This document shows positions 36,377 to 46,829 of a stretch of 64,000 nt of DNA, piece by piece. The notes beneath the pieces are model-generated. The model saw only the letters and a program-made list of their open reading frames with translations, was not told the DNA's origin and searched no databases. The stretch lies in assembly GCF_900104115.1 (NCBI RefSeq), contig NZ_FNJM01000005.1, positions 62,001 through 126,000 of the forward strand, written 5' to 3'. Numbering within the stretch: the stretch's first letter is position 1; each line of letters begins with the position of its first letter. The stretch comes from Clostridium gasigenes. Its GTDB lineage: Bacteria; Bacillota; Clostridia; Clostridiales; Clostridiaceae. The translations under genes and the position numbers were made by a program.

Positions 36377-37210
36377 ATGAGAACTTCATTAAATATAAAT
36401 AATAAGCTTACAATGGTATCAGAAATGCGCAATGACACCATATTTCAAGTTTTAGAATATGATAATTTAGAAGGTGCTAATGATTTAAGTACATTAATGC
36501 AATTGAGTTTTATGAAAGAATCACAAGTGAAATTAAAGCAAGTGAGAATAATACTTGATGATACTGCAGTTAAAATTGAAGCAGGAGCACTTAGTTATAT
36601 GAAGGGTGATATAAAAATAAAAAACAAAACTGGTGGGGTATTAGGGCTAGGTAAAAAATTGTTTGCAAGTAAGGTTACAGGAGAATCTATGTTTAAACCT
36701 GTTTTCGAAGGAACCGGAGAAATATTTTTAGAGCCAACGTTTGGACACTATGCACTTATTGAGTTAGAGGATGAAGAAATTGTAGTTGATGATGGAATGT
36801 TTTATGCTTGTGAGGAAGAAATAGAAGTTGGAGTAGCTATGCAAAAAAGTATATCATCAATGGTATTTGGAAATGAGGGTCTATATCAAACAAAGTTAAA
36901 AGGTAGTGGAATTGTACTTTTAGAAATACCAGTTCCAGAAAAAGAAATATTAAGATGTAAGTTGTATAAAGATACTTTAAAGGTAGATGGAAACTTTGTA
37001 TTGCTTCGAACTGGAAATATAGATTTCACAGTAGAAAAATCTGGAACAAGCTTAATTGGAACAACGTTAAATGGAGAAGGGTTACTTAACGTGTACAGAG
37101 GGACTGGAGAAGTTTGGATTGTTCCAACTAAAGCTATTTATAATGAATTATCTGATACAGGATTAAATCCATTAACAAATCCTTCAGGAAGTAGTAATAC
37201 ACAAATATAG
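36377..37210 (+). CDS. AIM24 family protein
   Basis: A 277-residue beta-rich protein of the AIM24 (DUF124) family. Typical features are the Gly-rich repeats GALSYMKGDIKIKNKTGG, GTGEIFLEPTFGHYALIEL and GEGLLNVYRGTGEVWIVPT. The name comes from a yeast mitochondrial protein; bacterial members have no established function. It has a GAGGGAG site upstream. The yerC-like gene starts 86 bases later. Confidence 0.8.
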   Translation: MRTSLNINNKLTMVSEMRNDTIFQVLEYDNLEGANDLSTLMQLSFMKESQVKLKQVRIILDDTAVKIEAGALSYMKGDIKIKNKTGGVLGLGKKLFASKVTGESMFKPVFEGTGEIFLEPTFGHYALIELEDEEIVVDDGMFYACEEEIEVGVAMQKSISSMVFGNEGLYQTKLKGSGIVLLEIPVPEKEILRCKLYKDTLKVDGNFVLLRTGNIDFTVEKSGTSLIGTTLNGEGLLNVYRGTGEVWIVPTKAIYNELSDTGLNPLTNPSGSSNTQI

Positions 37211-37296
37211 CTAATACTACTTTATTATAATAAAGTTGTAAATTGATGAAGAAATAGTTATAATTATGTTAATGAAAATTAAGGGGATGTGATGTT

Positions 37297-37599
37297 TTGA
37301 GTACAGTAGATAGCAGGCTTAAAAGCAAAGAATTAGATTTGTTTTTTGAAGCAGTATTAAAACTTCAAAGTGTAGATGAGTGTTATAAATTTTTTGAAGA
37401 TGTTGCAACAATAAACGAATTAAAAGCATTAGCACAAAGAATACACGTAGCTGGTATGCTAAAAGAAAAGAAAGTATATACAGAAATTGTTGAAGAAACT
37501 GGAGCTAGTACGGCTACTATAAGTAGAGTAAATAAATGCGTAAACTATGGTACTGGCGGCTATAATCTTATACTAGATAGACTAGATGGGAAAAAGTAA
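37297..37599 (+). CDS. TrpR-like YerC/YecD family DNA-binding protein
   Basis: A small helical regulator of 100 residues, similar to the Trp repressor fold. The helix-turn-helix is visible in LAQRIHVAGMLKEKKVYTEI followed by EETGASTATISRVNKCV. Members often lie near metabolic genes, but their ligands and targets are mostly unknown. It starts with TTG 37297, behind GGGGATGTGATG; the nearer ATG is out of frame and closed. It precedes glmM by about 150 bases. Confidence 0.85.
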   Translation: MSTVDSRLKSKELDLFFEAVLKLQSVDECYKFFEDVATINELKALAQRIHVAGMLKEKKVYTEIVEETGASTATISRVNKCVNYGTGGYNLILDRLDGKK

Positions 37600-37749
37600 A
37601 AGGTATATTAGTTGTAAAAAAAATCAAAAAAATATATAATATATGGAGTAAGAAACCTTTTTACAAATAATTATTATATTTAATATTTATTTATAGAAGG
37701 TTACTATACTAAATTAAAAGTATAAACGATGGAAAAGTGAGGTAAAATA

Positions 37750-39093
37750 ATGGGTAGAATGTTCGGAACAGATGGAGTTAGAGGGATTGCTAATACTGAT
37801 TTAACATCAATAACAGCATATAACTTAGGCAGAGCAGGGGCTTATGTTTTAACAGAGGGTACACATAAACCTAAAATATTAGTAGCAAAAGATACAAGAA
37901 TATCAGGTGATATGTTAGAAGCTGCATTAGTTGCGGGTATATTATCAGTGGGTGCAGAAGCTGTTATACTAGGGGTTGTACCAACACCTACAGTACCACA
38001 TTTAACTAGAGAATATAATGCTGATGCTGGAATAATGATATCTGCATCGCATAATCCAGTTGAGTATAATGGTATAAAGTTCTTTGATAACAAAGGATAT
38101 AAATTACCGGATGAATTAGAAGATGAAATTCAAAGAATAATAGAAACAAATTTTGAAGGTGTTCCAAGTCCTACAGGTCATGATATTGGAAAATCAACAA
38201 TAGATGTTGGTGGCTTAGATGAATATATAGAATTTGCAAAATCAACTATACCAGTAGATTTAAAAGGCTTAAAAGTAGCTTTAGATTGTGCTAATGGAGC
38301 ATGTTACGAAGCTGCAGTTAAAGCGTTTAGAGAACTTGGCGCAGATGTTTATGTAATAAATGATAACCCAGATGGTACAAATATAAATGAAAATTGTGGA
38401 TCAACTCATCCAGAAGAATTAATGGATTATGTTGTAAGAAAGAAATGTGATTTAGGATTTGCTTTTGATGGAGATGCGGATAGATGTTTAGCAGTAGATG
38501 AAAAAGGAAACCTTATTAATGGAGACATTGTTCTTACATTATGTGCTAAATACCTTAAAGACTTAGGAAAGCTTAAAGATAATACTTTAGTAGTTACTGT
38601 AATGAGTAACTTAGGTATGGATATTGCATGTAAAAGAGAGGGCATTAACACTATAAAAACTAAGGTTGGGGACAGATATGTTCTAGAAGAGATGGTTAAG
38701 AATGGTTATGTACTTGGTGGAGAACAATCAGGACACGTAATATTCTTAGATTACAACACAACTGGTGATGGTCTTGTTACTGCACTTCAAGTTGCATCAA
38801 TAAAAAAGAGAAGTGGAAAAACTTTAAGTGAATTAGCTGGAATAATGAAAGAATTACCACAAGTTTTAGTTAATGCTACAGTTCCAAATGATAAGAAAAA
38901 TATATACTTAGAAGATGCAGAAATAATTGAATCTATTAAGAATATAGAAAAAAAATTAAATGGGGTTGGAAGAGTTTTAATAAGACCTTCAGGAACAGAA
39001 CCATTAGTAAGAGTTATGCTTGAAGGAGAAAATCAAGTAGAAATAAATAAAATGGCTCATGATTTAGCTGATCTTATATTAAGTAAAATATAA
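37750..39093 (+). CDS. glmM: Phosphoglucosamine mutase
   Basis: Converts glucosamine-6-phosphate to glucosamine-1-phosphate for UDP-GlcNAc and peptidoglycan. The active-site phosphoserine is Ser100 in [12 protein letters not shown]. Metal binding is by FDGDADRC, and [12 protein letters not shown] is the phosphate loop. The 447-residue length is typical. It usually follows cdaA-cdaR and can inhibit CdaA; here it lies about 9 kb away on the same strand. It ends at a terminator. Confidence 0.96.
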   Translation: MGRMFGTDGVRGIANTDLTSITAYNLGRAGAYVLTEGTHKPKILVAKDTRISGDMLEAALVAGILSVGAEAVILGVVPTPTVPHLTREYNADAGIMISASHNPVEYNGIKFFDNKGYKLPDELEDEIQRIIETNFEGVPSPTGHDIGKSTIDVGGLDEYIEFAKSTIPVDLKGLKVALDCANGACYEAAVKAFRELGADVYVINDNPDGTNINENCGSTHPEELMDYVVRKKCDLGFAFDGDADRCLAVDEKGNLINGDIVLTLCAKYLKDLGKLKDNTLVVTVMSNLGMDIACKREGINTIKTKVGDRYVLEEMVKNGYVLGGEQSGHVIFLDYNTTGDGLVTALQVASIKKRSGKTLSELAGIMKELPQVLVNATVPNDKKNIYLEDAEIIESIKNIEKKLNGVGRVLIRPSGTEPLVRVMLEGENQVEINKMAHDLADLILSKI

Positions 39094-39105
39094 GAATTAG
39101 ATGTG

Positions 39106-39158
39106 AAGAGTGTTCATATATAAGTTGTTTAATACTTATATATGAATGCTCTTTTTTG
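39106..39158 (+). terminator. Intrinsic terminator of glmM
   Basis: A 19-bp stem (39106-39124 with 39135-39153, two G-T pairs), beginning AAGAGTGTTCATATATAAG, ends in a six-base T run. Confidence 0.9.
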
Positions 39159-39533
39159 TATTGGGTGAAAATATTATAGTAGTTATTCACTTGGAATTTT
39201 AAAAGATTTACTTCAAATTTGTTATCAATAGTTAGTAATAGATATATAATACAAAGTAAAAGGCAGTGTGAAAATGAACTCAGAAGGAATAAAAAATTCC
39301 CTTTTCCTGTTGAAAACTATTTCTATGAATATAAAATAGTTGCTGGTAAGATAATTAAAAATGAATAATGAAGTATATAGCAATAAAAACCTTAATATAA
39401 TAATATATAAATAACAAAAAGATAAATATGTTATTATATTAATAAAAAATACAGGGTTTTAATAATAAAAAGATAATTAAATGTATTATGAAAACAATAT
39501 AAAAATCATATTGGTAAATATTTATATAAATAG
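39159..39533. other. AT-rich gap before the ilv T-box
   Basis: No confident gene. A 21-codon frame at 39274-39339 (MNSEGIKNSLFLLKTISMNI...) has a weak AAAAGGCAG site and could be a small peptide, but there is nothing to support it. A weak inverted repeat, AATAACAAAAAG... to GTTATTATATTA, lies at about 39401-39442. The T-box promoter begins at 39534. Confidence 0.5.
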
Positions 39534-39562
39534 TTGACGTTGGAAAAACAAAGTAGTAATAT
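39534..39562 (+). promoter_or_regulatory. Promoter of the branched-chain amino acid operon
   Basis: TTGACG (39534-39539) and TAATAT (39557-39562) with a 17-bp spacer, about 75 bases before the T-box Stem I motif. Confidence 0.75.
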
Positions 39563-39569
39563 ATTTACA

Positions 39570-39850
39570 ATACCAAAATTTAATAGGACCTTAAAATTTT
39601 GAAAATGCGTTGATGGAGAAGGTTAATTAGGGAAAAAAGTTGTAGAGAGTTCGCGGTTGGTGCAAGCGAATACTTTAACTAATTAAGTATCACTCCTAAG
39701 CAGTATGGTTGAAAGAGAAAAAATGCAAGTAAACCATAACCGGTATGCTCCGTTAGAGGCAAGGATTTGTTTGAATCTGGTGATGTTTATATTAAGGCGG
39801 AATGTTATTCCCACCAATATTGATCTATATCATTAAAGGTGGGTTTTTTT
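39570..39850 (+). promoter_or_regulatory. T-box leader with isoleucine (ATC) specifier
   Basis: A tRNA-sensing leader. Stem I shows AGAGAG (39644-39649), GGTTGGTGCAAGC (about 39655-39667) and CACTCCTAAG after the specifier. Alignment with the glyQS pattern (codon followed by A-TTCTTGAG) puts the specifier at 39689-39691, ATC, isoleucine. The terminator is CCCACC (39810-39815) with GGTGGG (39838-39843) and seven Ts. The usual T-box sequence AGGGTGGNACCRCG is replaced here by AAGGCGGAATG (39794-39804), a clear deviation. Low charged tRNA-Ile should allow read-through into ilvH. Confidence 0.85.
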
Positions 39851-39875
39851 CATACTTTTTTAAGGGGGGCGAAAA

Positions 39876-40388
39876 ATGGATAGGCATGTTTTATCAGTAT
39901 TAGTTAAAAATTCATCTGGGGTATTAACTAGAGTAGCAGGTCTTTTTGCAAGAAGGGGATTCAATATTGACAGTTTAACTGTTGGTAGAACAGAAGATGC
40001 TAAAATATCTAGAATGACAATTGCTTTAATGGGGGATGAAGATATATTAGAACAAGTTATAAAGCAATTAAACAAGTTAGAAGATGTACAAAGGGTAGTA
40101 GAATTATACCCGCAGCAATCAGTTTATAGAGAATTAGTTCTAATTAAAGTTCGTGCAACAGCAGAAAACAGAGCAGCGATAAATGAAGTGGTAAAAATAT
40201 TTAGAAGTAAAATTATAGATGTATCAGTAAATGCAGTAACTATTGAATTAACAGGGGATGAAAGCAAAATTAATGCATTAATTAAACTGATGCAAGAATA
40301 TGGAATTCAAGAACTAGTAAGAACAGGGCTATCAGGTTTAGAAAGGGGAGACACTGACATAACAAACTATGGAGAATATTTTAATTAG
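39876..40388 (+). CDS. ilvH: Acetolactate synthase small (regulatory) subunit
   Basis: Regulatory subunit that binds valine and activates the catalytic subunit IlvB. The N-terminal ACT domain is MDRHVLSVLVKNSSGVLTRV then AGLFARRGFNIDSL, and the C-terminal half resembles other IlvH/IlvN proteins. The length is 170 residues. It is the first gene behind the T-box, whereas its partner ilvB is seven kilobases downstream in the same operon. AAGGGGGGC precedes the ATG. Confidence 0.95.
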   Translation: MDRHVLSVLVKNSSGVLTRVAGLFARRGFNIDSLTVGRTEDAKISRMTIALMGDEDILEQVIKQLNKLEDVQRVVELYPQQSVYRELVLIKVRATAENRAAINEVVKIFRSKIIDVSVNAVTIELTGDESKINALIKLMQEYGIQELVRTGLSGLERGDTDITNYGEYFN

Positions 40389-40390
40389 CA

Positions 40391-40453
40391 TTTAGGCATT
40401 TGAAAAAAATAGACTAGCGTATTGGCTTATTATTTTTTTAAATATGCATTAAG
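40391..40453. repeat. Dispersed intergenic repeat, copy 11 (ilvH-cimA junction)
   Basis: TTTAGGCATTTGAAAAAAAT begins two bases after the ilvH stop. The core AGACTAGCGTATTGGCTTAT matches the copy at 23570 on the same strand, and it ends AAATATGCATTAA. It lies inside the operon. Confidence 0.82.
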
Positions 40454-40481
40454 CTAACTAAGATTAAGGGGGCGTTATTTT

Positions 40482-42077
40482 GTGAGTAAATGTAAAATAG
40501 ATATTCTTGATTCTACATTAAGAGATGGGGCACAAGGACAAGGGATATGCTTTTCTTTAGAAGATAAATTAAAGATAGTAACAGTTTTAGATGAAATAGG
40601 GGTAGCTTATATAGAAGCTGGAAATCCAGGGTCAAATCCAAAAGATATGGAGTTTTTCAAAAAAATTAAAAATGTTAAGTTAAAGAATTCAAAGCTAGCA
40701 GCATTTGGATCTACTAGAAAACCTAATATAAAAGTAGAAGAGGATAATAATTTAAAAAGTCTATTGGAAGCAGAAACAGAGGTAACAGTAATTTTTGGGA
40801 AGTCATGGGATACTCAAGTAACAGACATTTTAAAAACTACACTAGAAGAAAATTTAAAAATGATAAAGGATTCAATAAAATTTTTAAAATCTAAAAATAA
40901 AGAAGTTATATTTGATTCAGAACATTTCTTTGATGGATATAAAAATAATAAGGAATATTCAATAAAGACATTAATTGCAGCAAAAGAATCTGGAGCAGAT
41001 GTAATTGTATTATGTGATACAAATGGAGGCACGTTACCAAGTGAAATTAATGACATTACAAAAGATGTAGTTGAATTAATTGGAGGTAAAATAGGGATTC
41101 ATTGTCACAATGATATTGGAATGGCTGTAGCAAATTCTATATGCGCAGTACAAGCAGGAGTTTGTCACATACAAGGAACATTTATTGGTGTAGGAGAACG
41201 GTGTGGTAATTCAAATTTAAGTACTATTATTCCAACTTTAAAGTTCAAAATGAATTATGATATTATTTCAGATAAGATAATAGAGGAGTTAACTTCTAAA
41301 GCCAGATATATAGCAGAAGTTTCTAATATACCACTTACAGATGAAATGCCGTATGTAGGAAATTCAGCATTTGCACATAAAGGTGGAATGCATGTAGATG
41401 CGGTATGTAAATCATCGGACTCTTATGAACATATAAAACCAGAATCAATAGGAAACAATAGAAGATTTTTAGTATCAGAAGTTAGTGGGAAAAGCACAAT
41501 TTTAAGAGAAGTGCAAAAGATATTTCCGCTAATAACTAAAGATAGCAAAGAAATTCAGAATATTACGAATAGACTGAAAAAATTAGAGTGTGAAGGTTAT
41601 AAGTTTGAAGGGGCTGAAGGTACTATAGAGCTTGTGATTAGAAAGATAATAGGTAAATATAAACCATTCTTTGAATTAAATCATTTTAAAATTATAGGAG
41701 AACAACCGGCGTGTAATGCTGATTTTAGTTCTACCGCATTAATTAATATAACTGTAGATGGAAAAACAGAAATGACAGCAGCAGAAGGTGATGGACCAGT
41801 TAATGCTTTAGATAAGGCTTTAAGAAAGGCGTTAGAAGTGTTTTATCCGGAGCTTAAGGATGTTAGATTAGTTGACTATAAAGTAAGAGTTTTAGATTCT
41901 GAAAGTGCAACAGGAGCGAAAGTTAGAGTATTAATTGAATCAACAGATGGAGAAGAAAATTGGAGTACAGTTGGGGTATCTAGAGATGTTATCCAAGCAA
42001 GTTGGGTAGCATTGGTAGATTCTATAGAGTATAAGTTAATAAAAGATATGGAAAGAAAAATGAAAATGTATTTTTAA
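40482..42077 (+). CDS. cimA: (R)-citramalate synthase
   Basis: Condenses pyruvate and acetyl-CoA to citramalate, the first step of threonine-independent isoleucine synthesis. At 531 residues with [20 protein letters not shown], the metal motif HCHNDIGMA, and [10 protein letters not shown], it fits the CimA/2-isopropylmalate-synthase-like group rather than LeuA. The C-terminal LeuA dimer domain (about 400-520) would sense isoleucine. GTG start behind AAGGGGGCG. A leuA-type gene is absent, so leuCD and leuB below must work on citramalate products, or LeuA lies elsewhere. Confidence 0.9.
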   Translation: MSKCKIDILDSTLRDGAQGQGICFSLEDKLKIVTVLDEIGVAYIEAGNPGSNPKDMEFFKKIKNVKLKNSKLAAFGSTRKPNIKVEEDNNLKSLLEAETEVTVIFGKSWDTQVTDILKTTLEENLKMIKDSIKFLKSKNKEVIFDSEHFFDGYKNNKEYSIKTLIAAKESGADVIVLCDTNGGTLPSEINDITKDVVELIGGKIGIHCHNDIGMAVANSICAVQAGVCHIQGTFIGVGERCGNSNLSTIIPTLKFKMNYDIISDKIIEELTSKARYIAEVSNIPLTDEMPYVGNSAFAHKGGMHVDAVCKSSDSYEHIKPESIGNNRRFLVSEVSGKSTILREVQKIFPLITKDSKEIQNITNRLKKLECEGYKFEGAEGTIELVIRKIIGKYKPFFELNHFKIIGEQPACNADFSSTALINITVDGKTEMTAAEGDGPVNALDKALRKALEVFYPELKDVRLVDYKVRVLDSESATGAKVRVLIESTDGEENWSTVGVSRDVIQASWVALVDSIEYKLIKDMERKMKMYF

Positions 42078-42090
42078 GGGGGCAAAAAAA

Positions 42091-43350
42091 ATGGGAATGA
42101 CAATGACACAAAAAATATTAGCAGCTCACGCGGGGCTTGAAACTGTAAAGGCTGGACAATTAATTGAGGCAGACTTAGATTTAGTATTAGGAAATGATAT
42201 TACTACACCAGTAGCTATAAAGGAATTTGAAAAATTTAAAGTAGATAAGGTGTTTAACAAAGAAAAAATTGCAATAGTACCAGATCACTTTACACCAAAT
42301 AAGGATATAAAAGCAGCAGAGCAGTGCAAGTTCATAAGAGAATTTGCTAAAGATAAAGAAATAACTAATTTCTTTGAAGTTGGACAAATGGGAATTGAAC
42401 ATTGTCTAATCCCTGAAAAAGGGTTAGCAGTAGCTGGCGATGTAGTTATAGGAGCTGATTCACATACTTGCACATATGGAGCACTTGGAGCTTTTTCAAC
42501 AGGGATAGGTTCAACAGATATGGCAGCTGGAATGGCTACAGGAAAATGTTGGTTTAAAGTGCCATCAGCAATCAAGTTTGTTTTGAAAAACAAGCCAGCT
42601 AAATGGGTTAGTGGTAAAGATGTAATACTGCACATAATTGGAATGATAGGTGTAGATGGAGCCTTATATAAATCAATGGAATTTGTTGGTGATGGGTTAG
42701 AATATTTATTAATAGATGATAGATTTACAATGGCTAATATGGCTATTGAAGCTGGTGCTAAAAATGGAATATTCCCTGTAGATAAAGAGACTATAGGATA
42801 TTTAAAAGATCATGCAGCTAAAGAATGGAAAGTGTATGAAGCAGATGCAGATGCCCAGTATGATGAAGTTTATGAAATAGATTTAAGTACATTAAGACCA
42901 ACAATAGCATTTCCACATTTACCTGATAACACAAGAACAATTGATGAAGTTGGAGATGTAGAGGTTGATCAAGTTGTTATAGGTTCATGTACAAATGGAA
43001 GAATTTCAGATCTAAGAATTGCAAGAGATATACTTAAAGGTAAGCAAGTTAAAAAAGGAATTAGATGTATTGTTTTCCCAGGAACTCAAAAAATATATCT
43101 TCAGGCTATAAAAGAAGGAATATTAACAGATTTAGTTGAAGCGGGAGCAATAGTTTCAACGCCTACATGTGGACCGTGTTTAGGTGGACATATGGGTATT
43201 TTAGCTAAGGGTGAAAGAGCAATATCAACTACAAATAGAAATTTTGTAGGAAGAATGGGGCATGTTGAATCTGAAGTTTATCTTTCAAACCCCGCAGTTG
43301 CAGCAGCATCAGCACTTACAGGTAAAATAACAGATCCAGAATTAGTTTAA
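42091..43350 (+). CDS. leuC: 3-isopropylmalate/(R)-2-methylmalate dehydratase large subunit
   Basis: Aconitase-type isomerase with LeuD; here it is expected to act on citramalate and/or isopropylmalate. The [4Fe-4S] ligands are in VIGSCTNGR and [12 protein letters not shown]. The length of 419 residues matches the short clostridial/archaeal class, not the ~466 of enterobacteria. It lies 13 bases after cimA behind AAGGGGGC, in the same operon. Confidence 0.93.
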   Translation: MGMTMTQKILAAHAGLETVKAGQLIEADLDLVLGNDITTPVAIKEFEKFKVDKVFNKEKIAIVPDHFTPNKDIKAAEQCKFIREFAKDKEITNFFEVGQMGIEHCLIPEKGLAVAGDVVIGADSHTCTYGALGAFSTGIGSTDMAAGMATGKCWFKVPSAIKFVLKNKPAKWVSGKDVILHIIGMIGVDGALYKSMEFVGDGLEYLLIDDRFTMANMAIEAGAKNGIFPVDKETIGYLKDHAAKEWKVYEADADAQYDEVYEIDLSTLRPTIAFPHLPDNTRTIDEVGDVEVDQVVIGSCTNGRISDLRIARDILKGKQVKKGIRCIVFPGTQKIYLQAIKEGILTDLVEAGAIVSTPTCGPCLGGHMGILAKGERAISTTNRNFVGRMGHVESEVYLSNPAVAAASALTGKITDPELV

Positions 43351-43365
43351 TAGGGGGATAAGAGT

Positions 43366-43854
43366 ATGAATGCAAGAGGTAAAGTTTTCAAATATGGAGA
43401 CAATGTAGATACAGATGTAATAATGCCTGCAAGATATTTAAACACATCAGATCCAAAGGAATTAGCTGCGCATTGTATGGAAGATATAGATGCAGATTTT
43501 GTTAAAAAGGTAGAAAAAGGGGATATTATAGTTGCAAATAAGAATTTTGGATGTGGTTCTTCAAGAGAGCATGCTCCAATAGCAATTAAAGAAAGTGGAG
43601 TAAGTTGTGTAATAGCTTCAACTTTCGCAAGAATTTTCTATAGAAATGCAATTAATATAGGTTTACCAATAATAGAATGTGAGGCAGCAGTTAAGGCTAT
43701 AGATGCTGGAGATGAGTTAGAAGTAGAATTTTCAACAGGGGTTATAAAAAATCTAACAAAAAATGAGACTTATAAAGGGGAAGGTTTCCCAGAGTTCATG
43801 CAAAAAATAATAAATAACAATGGGCTAATTGGATATATAAAAAGTGGAAAATAA
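43366..43854 (+). CDS. leuD: 3-isopropylmalate/(R)-2-methylmalate dehydratase small subunit
   Basis: Swivel-domain partner of LeuC, 162 residues. Family motifs are [34 protein letters not shown] and [19 protein letters not shown]. Its short length fits the class that pairs with the 419-residue large subunit. A GGGGG site precedes the ATG. leuB is 53 bases on, and the gap contains three TAAGC-like repeats of no evident meaning. Confidence 0.94.
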   Translation: MNARGKVFKYGDNVDTDVIMPARYLNTSDPKELAAHCMEDIDADFVKKVEKGDIIVANKNFGCGSSREHAPIAIKESGVSCVIASTFARIFYRNAINIGLPIIECEAAVKAIDAGDELEVEFSTGVIKNLTKNETYKGEGFPEFMQKIINNNGLIGYIKSGK

Positions 43855-43907
43855 TTAGTGAAATAAGTAAGCGATAAGCAGTAAGCAATTTAAATGGGGG
43901 TTTTAAA

Positions 43908-44984
43908 ATGAATTATAAAATAGCGGTTATACCTGGTGACGGAATAGGGCCAGAAGTGATAGAAGAAACAGTAAAAATATTAGATAAAATAGGTGTTGAT
44001 TTTGGTCATAGTTTTAAGTATGAATATTTATTAGCAGGTGGATGTGCAATAGATGAAAAAGGAACACCACTACCACAAGAAACTTTAGAAGCTTGCAAAA
44101 ATAGTGATTCAATATTACTTGGAGCAGTAGGTGGACCAAAATGGGATATACCAAATGCAAAAGTAAGACCAGAGCAAGCTCTTTTAGGATTAAGAGGTGG
44201 ATTAAATCTTTATTGCAACTTAAGACCAGCTCTTTTATATGAACCATTGAAGGATGCATCACCATTAAAGGAAAGCGTAATTGGAGATGGAATTGATATT
44301 CTTGTAGTAAGAGAGTTAACAGGTGGAATTTACTTTGGAGAAAGAGGAAAAGAAGAAGTAAATGGTGTTGAAAGTGCTTATGATACAGAAATATATAATG
44401 TTAATGAAGTTAAAAGAATAGCTAAAATAGGTTTCGAAACTGCAATGAAAAGAGATAAGAACCTTACAAGTGTAGATAAAGCTAATATATTAGAAAGCTC
44501 AAGGCTTTGGAGAAGAGTTGTGGATGAAATGTCTAAAGATTACCCTGAAGTTAAAGTTAATCATCTTTATATTGATAATGCGGCAATGCAACTTGTAAAA
44601 GATCCTAAGCAGTTTGATGTAATAGTTACTTCAAACATGTTTGGAGATATTTTATCTGATGAAGCAAGTATGATAACAGGTTCTATAGGAATGTTACCAT
44701 CAGCATCACTTGGAGATGGGAAACTTGGAATATATGAGCCAATTCATGGAAGTGCTCCAGATATTGCAGGGAAAGGAATAGCAAATCCTTTAGCTACAAT
44801 ACTTTCAGCAGCAATGATGCTTAGACATAGCTTTGGATTAGAAGAAGAAGCTATGTTAATAGAAAAATCAGTAATTGAAGTATTAGAAGAAGGCTATAGA
44901 ACTGGAGACATAATGAGCTTAGGAATGAAACTTATTGGAACTAAAGAAATTGGAAGATTAGTTTTAAATAAAATAGTTAAGTAA
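43908..44984 (+). CDS. leuB: 3-isopropylmalate (or 3-methylmalate) dehydrogenase
   Basis: NAD-dependent beta-decarboxylating dehydrogenase of 358 residues. [19 protein letters not shown] at the N terminus, [13 protein letters not shown] and the cofactor loop [14 protein letters not shown] are typical. In this operon it would convert erythro-methylmalate to 2-oxobutyrate for isoleucine, as well as serving leucine. AATGGGGG precedes the ATG. A repeat begins at its stop codon. Confidence 0.94.
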   Translation: MNYKIAVIPGDGIGPEVIEETVKILDKIGVDFGHSFKYEYLLAGGCAIDEKGTPLPQETLEACKNSDSILLGAVGGPKWDIPNAKVRPEQALLGLRGGLNLYCNLRPALLYEPLKDASPLKESVIGDGIDILVVRELTGGIYFGERGKEEVNGVESAYDTEIYNVNEVKRIAKIGFETAMKRDKNLTSVDKANILESSRLWRRVVDEMSKDYPEVKVNHLYIDNAAMQLVKDPKQFDVIVTSNMFGDILSDEASMITGSIGMLPSASLGDGKLGIYEPIHGSAPDIAGKGIANPLATILSAAMMLRHSFGLEEEAMLIEKSVIEVLEEGYRTGDIMSLGMKLIGTKEIGRLVLNKIVK

Positions 44985-45030
44985 CCTGAAAAAATAACGA
45001 GTAAGGTGCGATATATATTTTTTTTCTAAG
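44982..45030. repeat. Dispersed intergenic repeat, copy 12 (leuB-ilvD junction)
   Basis: TAACCTGAAAAAATAACGAG begins at the leuB stop codon and resembles the left arm of other copies. The right part is degenerate. A separate hairpin, TTTTCTAAGATA/TATCTTAGAAAA, lies at about 45022-45052, with no T run. Confidence 0.6.
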
Positions 45031-45093
45031 ATATTTAAAGTATCTTAGAAAATTAATAAACAAAGATATTTTAAGCTGGAAGAGGTGGAAATT

Positions 45094-46752
45094 ATGAGAA
45101 GTGATATAGTTAAAAAGGGGCCATCAAGAGCCCCGCATAGAGCTCTATTTAAGGCTACAGGGTTAACAGATGAAGAAATAAAAAAGCCTTTAATAGGAGT
45201 AGTTACATCGCAAAATGATATAATTCCAGGTCATATAAATTTAGATAAGATTGTTGAAGGTGTTAAAAAAGGGATTTTATTATCCGGAGGAACACCTTTA
45301 GTATTCCCAACTATAGGAGTATGTGATGGTATTGCGATGGGACACGTGGGAATGAGATATTCTCTAGCAACAAGAGAACTTATAGCAGATACAATTGAGT
45401 GTATGACAATGGCTCATGGGTTTGATGCATTAGTTTTAATTCCAAACTGTGACAAAATTGTACCAGGGATGATAATGGCAGCACTTAGATTAAATATTCC
45501 AGCAGTTGTTGTAAGTGGTGGGCCAATGCTTGCAGGTAAGTTTAAAGATAAACCAGTATCGCTTTCAACTGTGTTTGAAGCAGTAGGTGCTTTTGAAAAT
45601 GGTGCAATGCTAGAAGGTGATTTATGTGATTTAGAAAATAAAGCATGTCCAACTTGTGGCTCTTGTTCTGGTATGTTTACTGCAAATTCTATGAATTGCT
45701 TAGCAGAAGCATTAGGGCTTGCATTACCAGGAAATGGAACAATACCGGCAGTTTATTCAGAAAGAATAAGACTTGCTAAATATGCGGGTATGGCAGTGAT
45801 GAATTTATTGGAGAAGGATATTAAGCCAAGAGATATAGTAAATGAAAAAGCAATAAGGAATGCATTAACTGTAGATATGGCGCTTGGATGTTCAACTAAT
45901 AGTGTACTTCATTTAACAGCTATAGCAAATGAAGCTAAGATTGAAATGAATTTAGATATTATAAATGAAGTATCATCAAAAACGCCAAACCTTTGCAAAT
46001 TAGCACCGGCATCCGAAACTCATATTGAGGATTTATATTGGGCAGGTGGAATACAAGCAGTAATTAAAGAATTATCTAAGAAGAATTTATTGAACTTAGA
46101 TTGTATTACAGCAACATCAAAAACTCATGCTGAAAACATAGAGAAAGTAGAGGTCTTAGATAATACAGTAATAAAAAATATAGATAATCCATATAGTGAA
46201 ACTGGTGGAATTGCAGTGCTTAGAGGTAATTTAGCAAAGGATGGGGCTGTAGTTAAAAGATCTGCAGTGGTTTTAGAGATGCTAAAACATGAGGGGCCAG
46301 CAAGAGTATTTAATTCTGAAGAAGAAACAATAGACGCAATACGTTCTAAGAAGATTGTATCAGGAGATGTAGTAGTAATTAGATATGAAGGACCTAAGGG
46401 TGGCCCTGGAATGAGAGAAATGTTATCACCAACTTCAGCAATTGCAGGAATGGGACTGGATAAAAGTGTAGCATTAATAACAGATGGTAGATTTAGTGGA
46501 GCAACTAAAGGGGCTGCCATAGGACATGTATCACCAGAAGCTGCAGAAGGTGGAGTTATTGCACTAGTAGAAGAAGGGGATATAATTTCAATTGATATAA
46601 ATGAAGGAAAGCTTGAACTTTTAGTTTCTGATGAAGTTTTAGAAGAAAGAAGAAAAAAATTAAAAATTCAAGAACCTAAAATAAAAGAAGGATATTTAGC
46701 TCGTTATGCTAAACTTGTAAGTTCGGCTAGTGCGGGGGCTGTATATAAGTAA
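45094..46752 (+). CDS. ilvD: Dihydroxy-acid dehydratase
   Basis: Iron-sulfur dehydratase, penultimate step of valine and isoleucine synthesis. NCDKIVPGM and [17 protein letters not shown] carry the cluster ligands, with ISRG-like [18 protein letters not shown] near the C terminus. The length is 552 residues from ATG 45094, preceded by AGAGGTGG; the in-frame GTG at 45085 overlaps that site and is not used. A repeat follows at its stop. Confidence 0.95.
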   Translation: MRSDIVKKGPSRAPHRALFKATGLTDEEIKKPLIGVVTSQNDIIPGHINLDKIVEGVKKGILLSGGTPLVFPTIGVCDGIAMGHVGMRYSLATRELIADTIECMTMAHGFDALVLIPNCDKIVPGMIMAALRLNIPAVVVSGGPMLAGKFKDKPVSLSTVFEAVGAFENGAMLEGDLCDLENKACPTCGSCSGMFTANSMNCLAEALGLALPGNGTIPAVYSERIRLAKYAGMAVMNLLEKDIKPRDIVNEKAIRNALTVDMALGCSTNSVLHLTAIANEAKIEMNLDIINEVSSKTPNLCKLAPASETHIEDLYWAGGIQAVIKELSKKNLLNLDCITATSKTHAENIEKVEVLDNTVIKNIDNPYSETGGIAVLRGNLAKDGAVVKRSAVVLEMLKHEGPARVFNSEEETIDAIRSKKIVSGDVVVIRYEGPKGGPGMREMLSPTSAIAGMGLDKSVALITDGRFSGATKGAAIGHVSPEAAEGGVIALVEEGDIISIDINEGKLELLVSDEVLEERRKKLKIQEPKIKEGYLARYAKLVSSASAGAVYK

Positions 46753-46813
46753 GAGGCATATACAAGAAATAATAAACTGTATATAGGAATATTATTTTTT
46801 GAAGGTGCCTAAA
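46750..46813. repeat. Dispersed intergenic repeat, copy 13 (supplies ilvD stop)
   Basis: TAAGAGGCATAT, whose TAA is the ilvD stop codon, is the left end; AAGAAATAATA and TATTATTTTTT are the inner arms; GAAGGTGCCTAAAA is the right end. Confidence 0.8.
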
Positions 46814-46829
46814 ATAAGGAGGGGGCAAT

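Noticed and set aside
39274..39339. 21-codon frame before the T-box (MNSEGIKNSLFLLKTISMNI...)
   Set aside because: Only a weak AAAAGGCAG site; no terminator, conservation or family to support it. Noted in the gap entry instead.
39640..39700. tRNA-like GC-rich patch
   Set aside because: The motifs are those of T-box Stem I, and no cloverleaf or acceptor stem is present.
43861..43892. Three TAAGC-like units between leuD and leuB
   Set aside because: Too short and imperfect to be a meaningful repeat array; no structure or known site.
45022..45052. Hairpin between leuB and ilvD as a terminator
   Set aside because: The stem is AT-only apart from two pairs and is followed by AAAATTAAT, not Ts; it lies within an operon.
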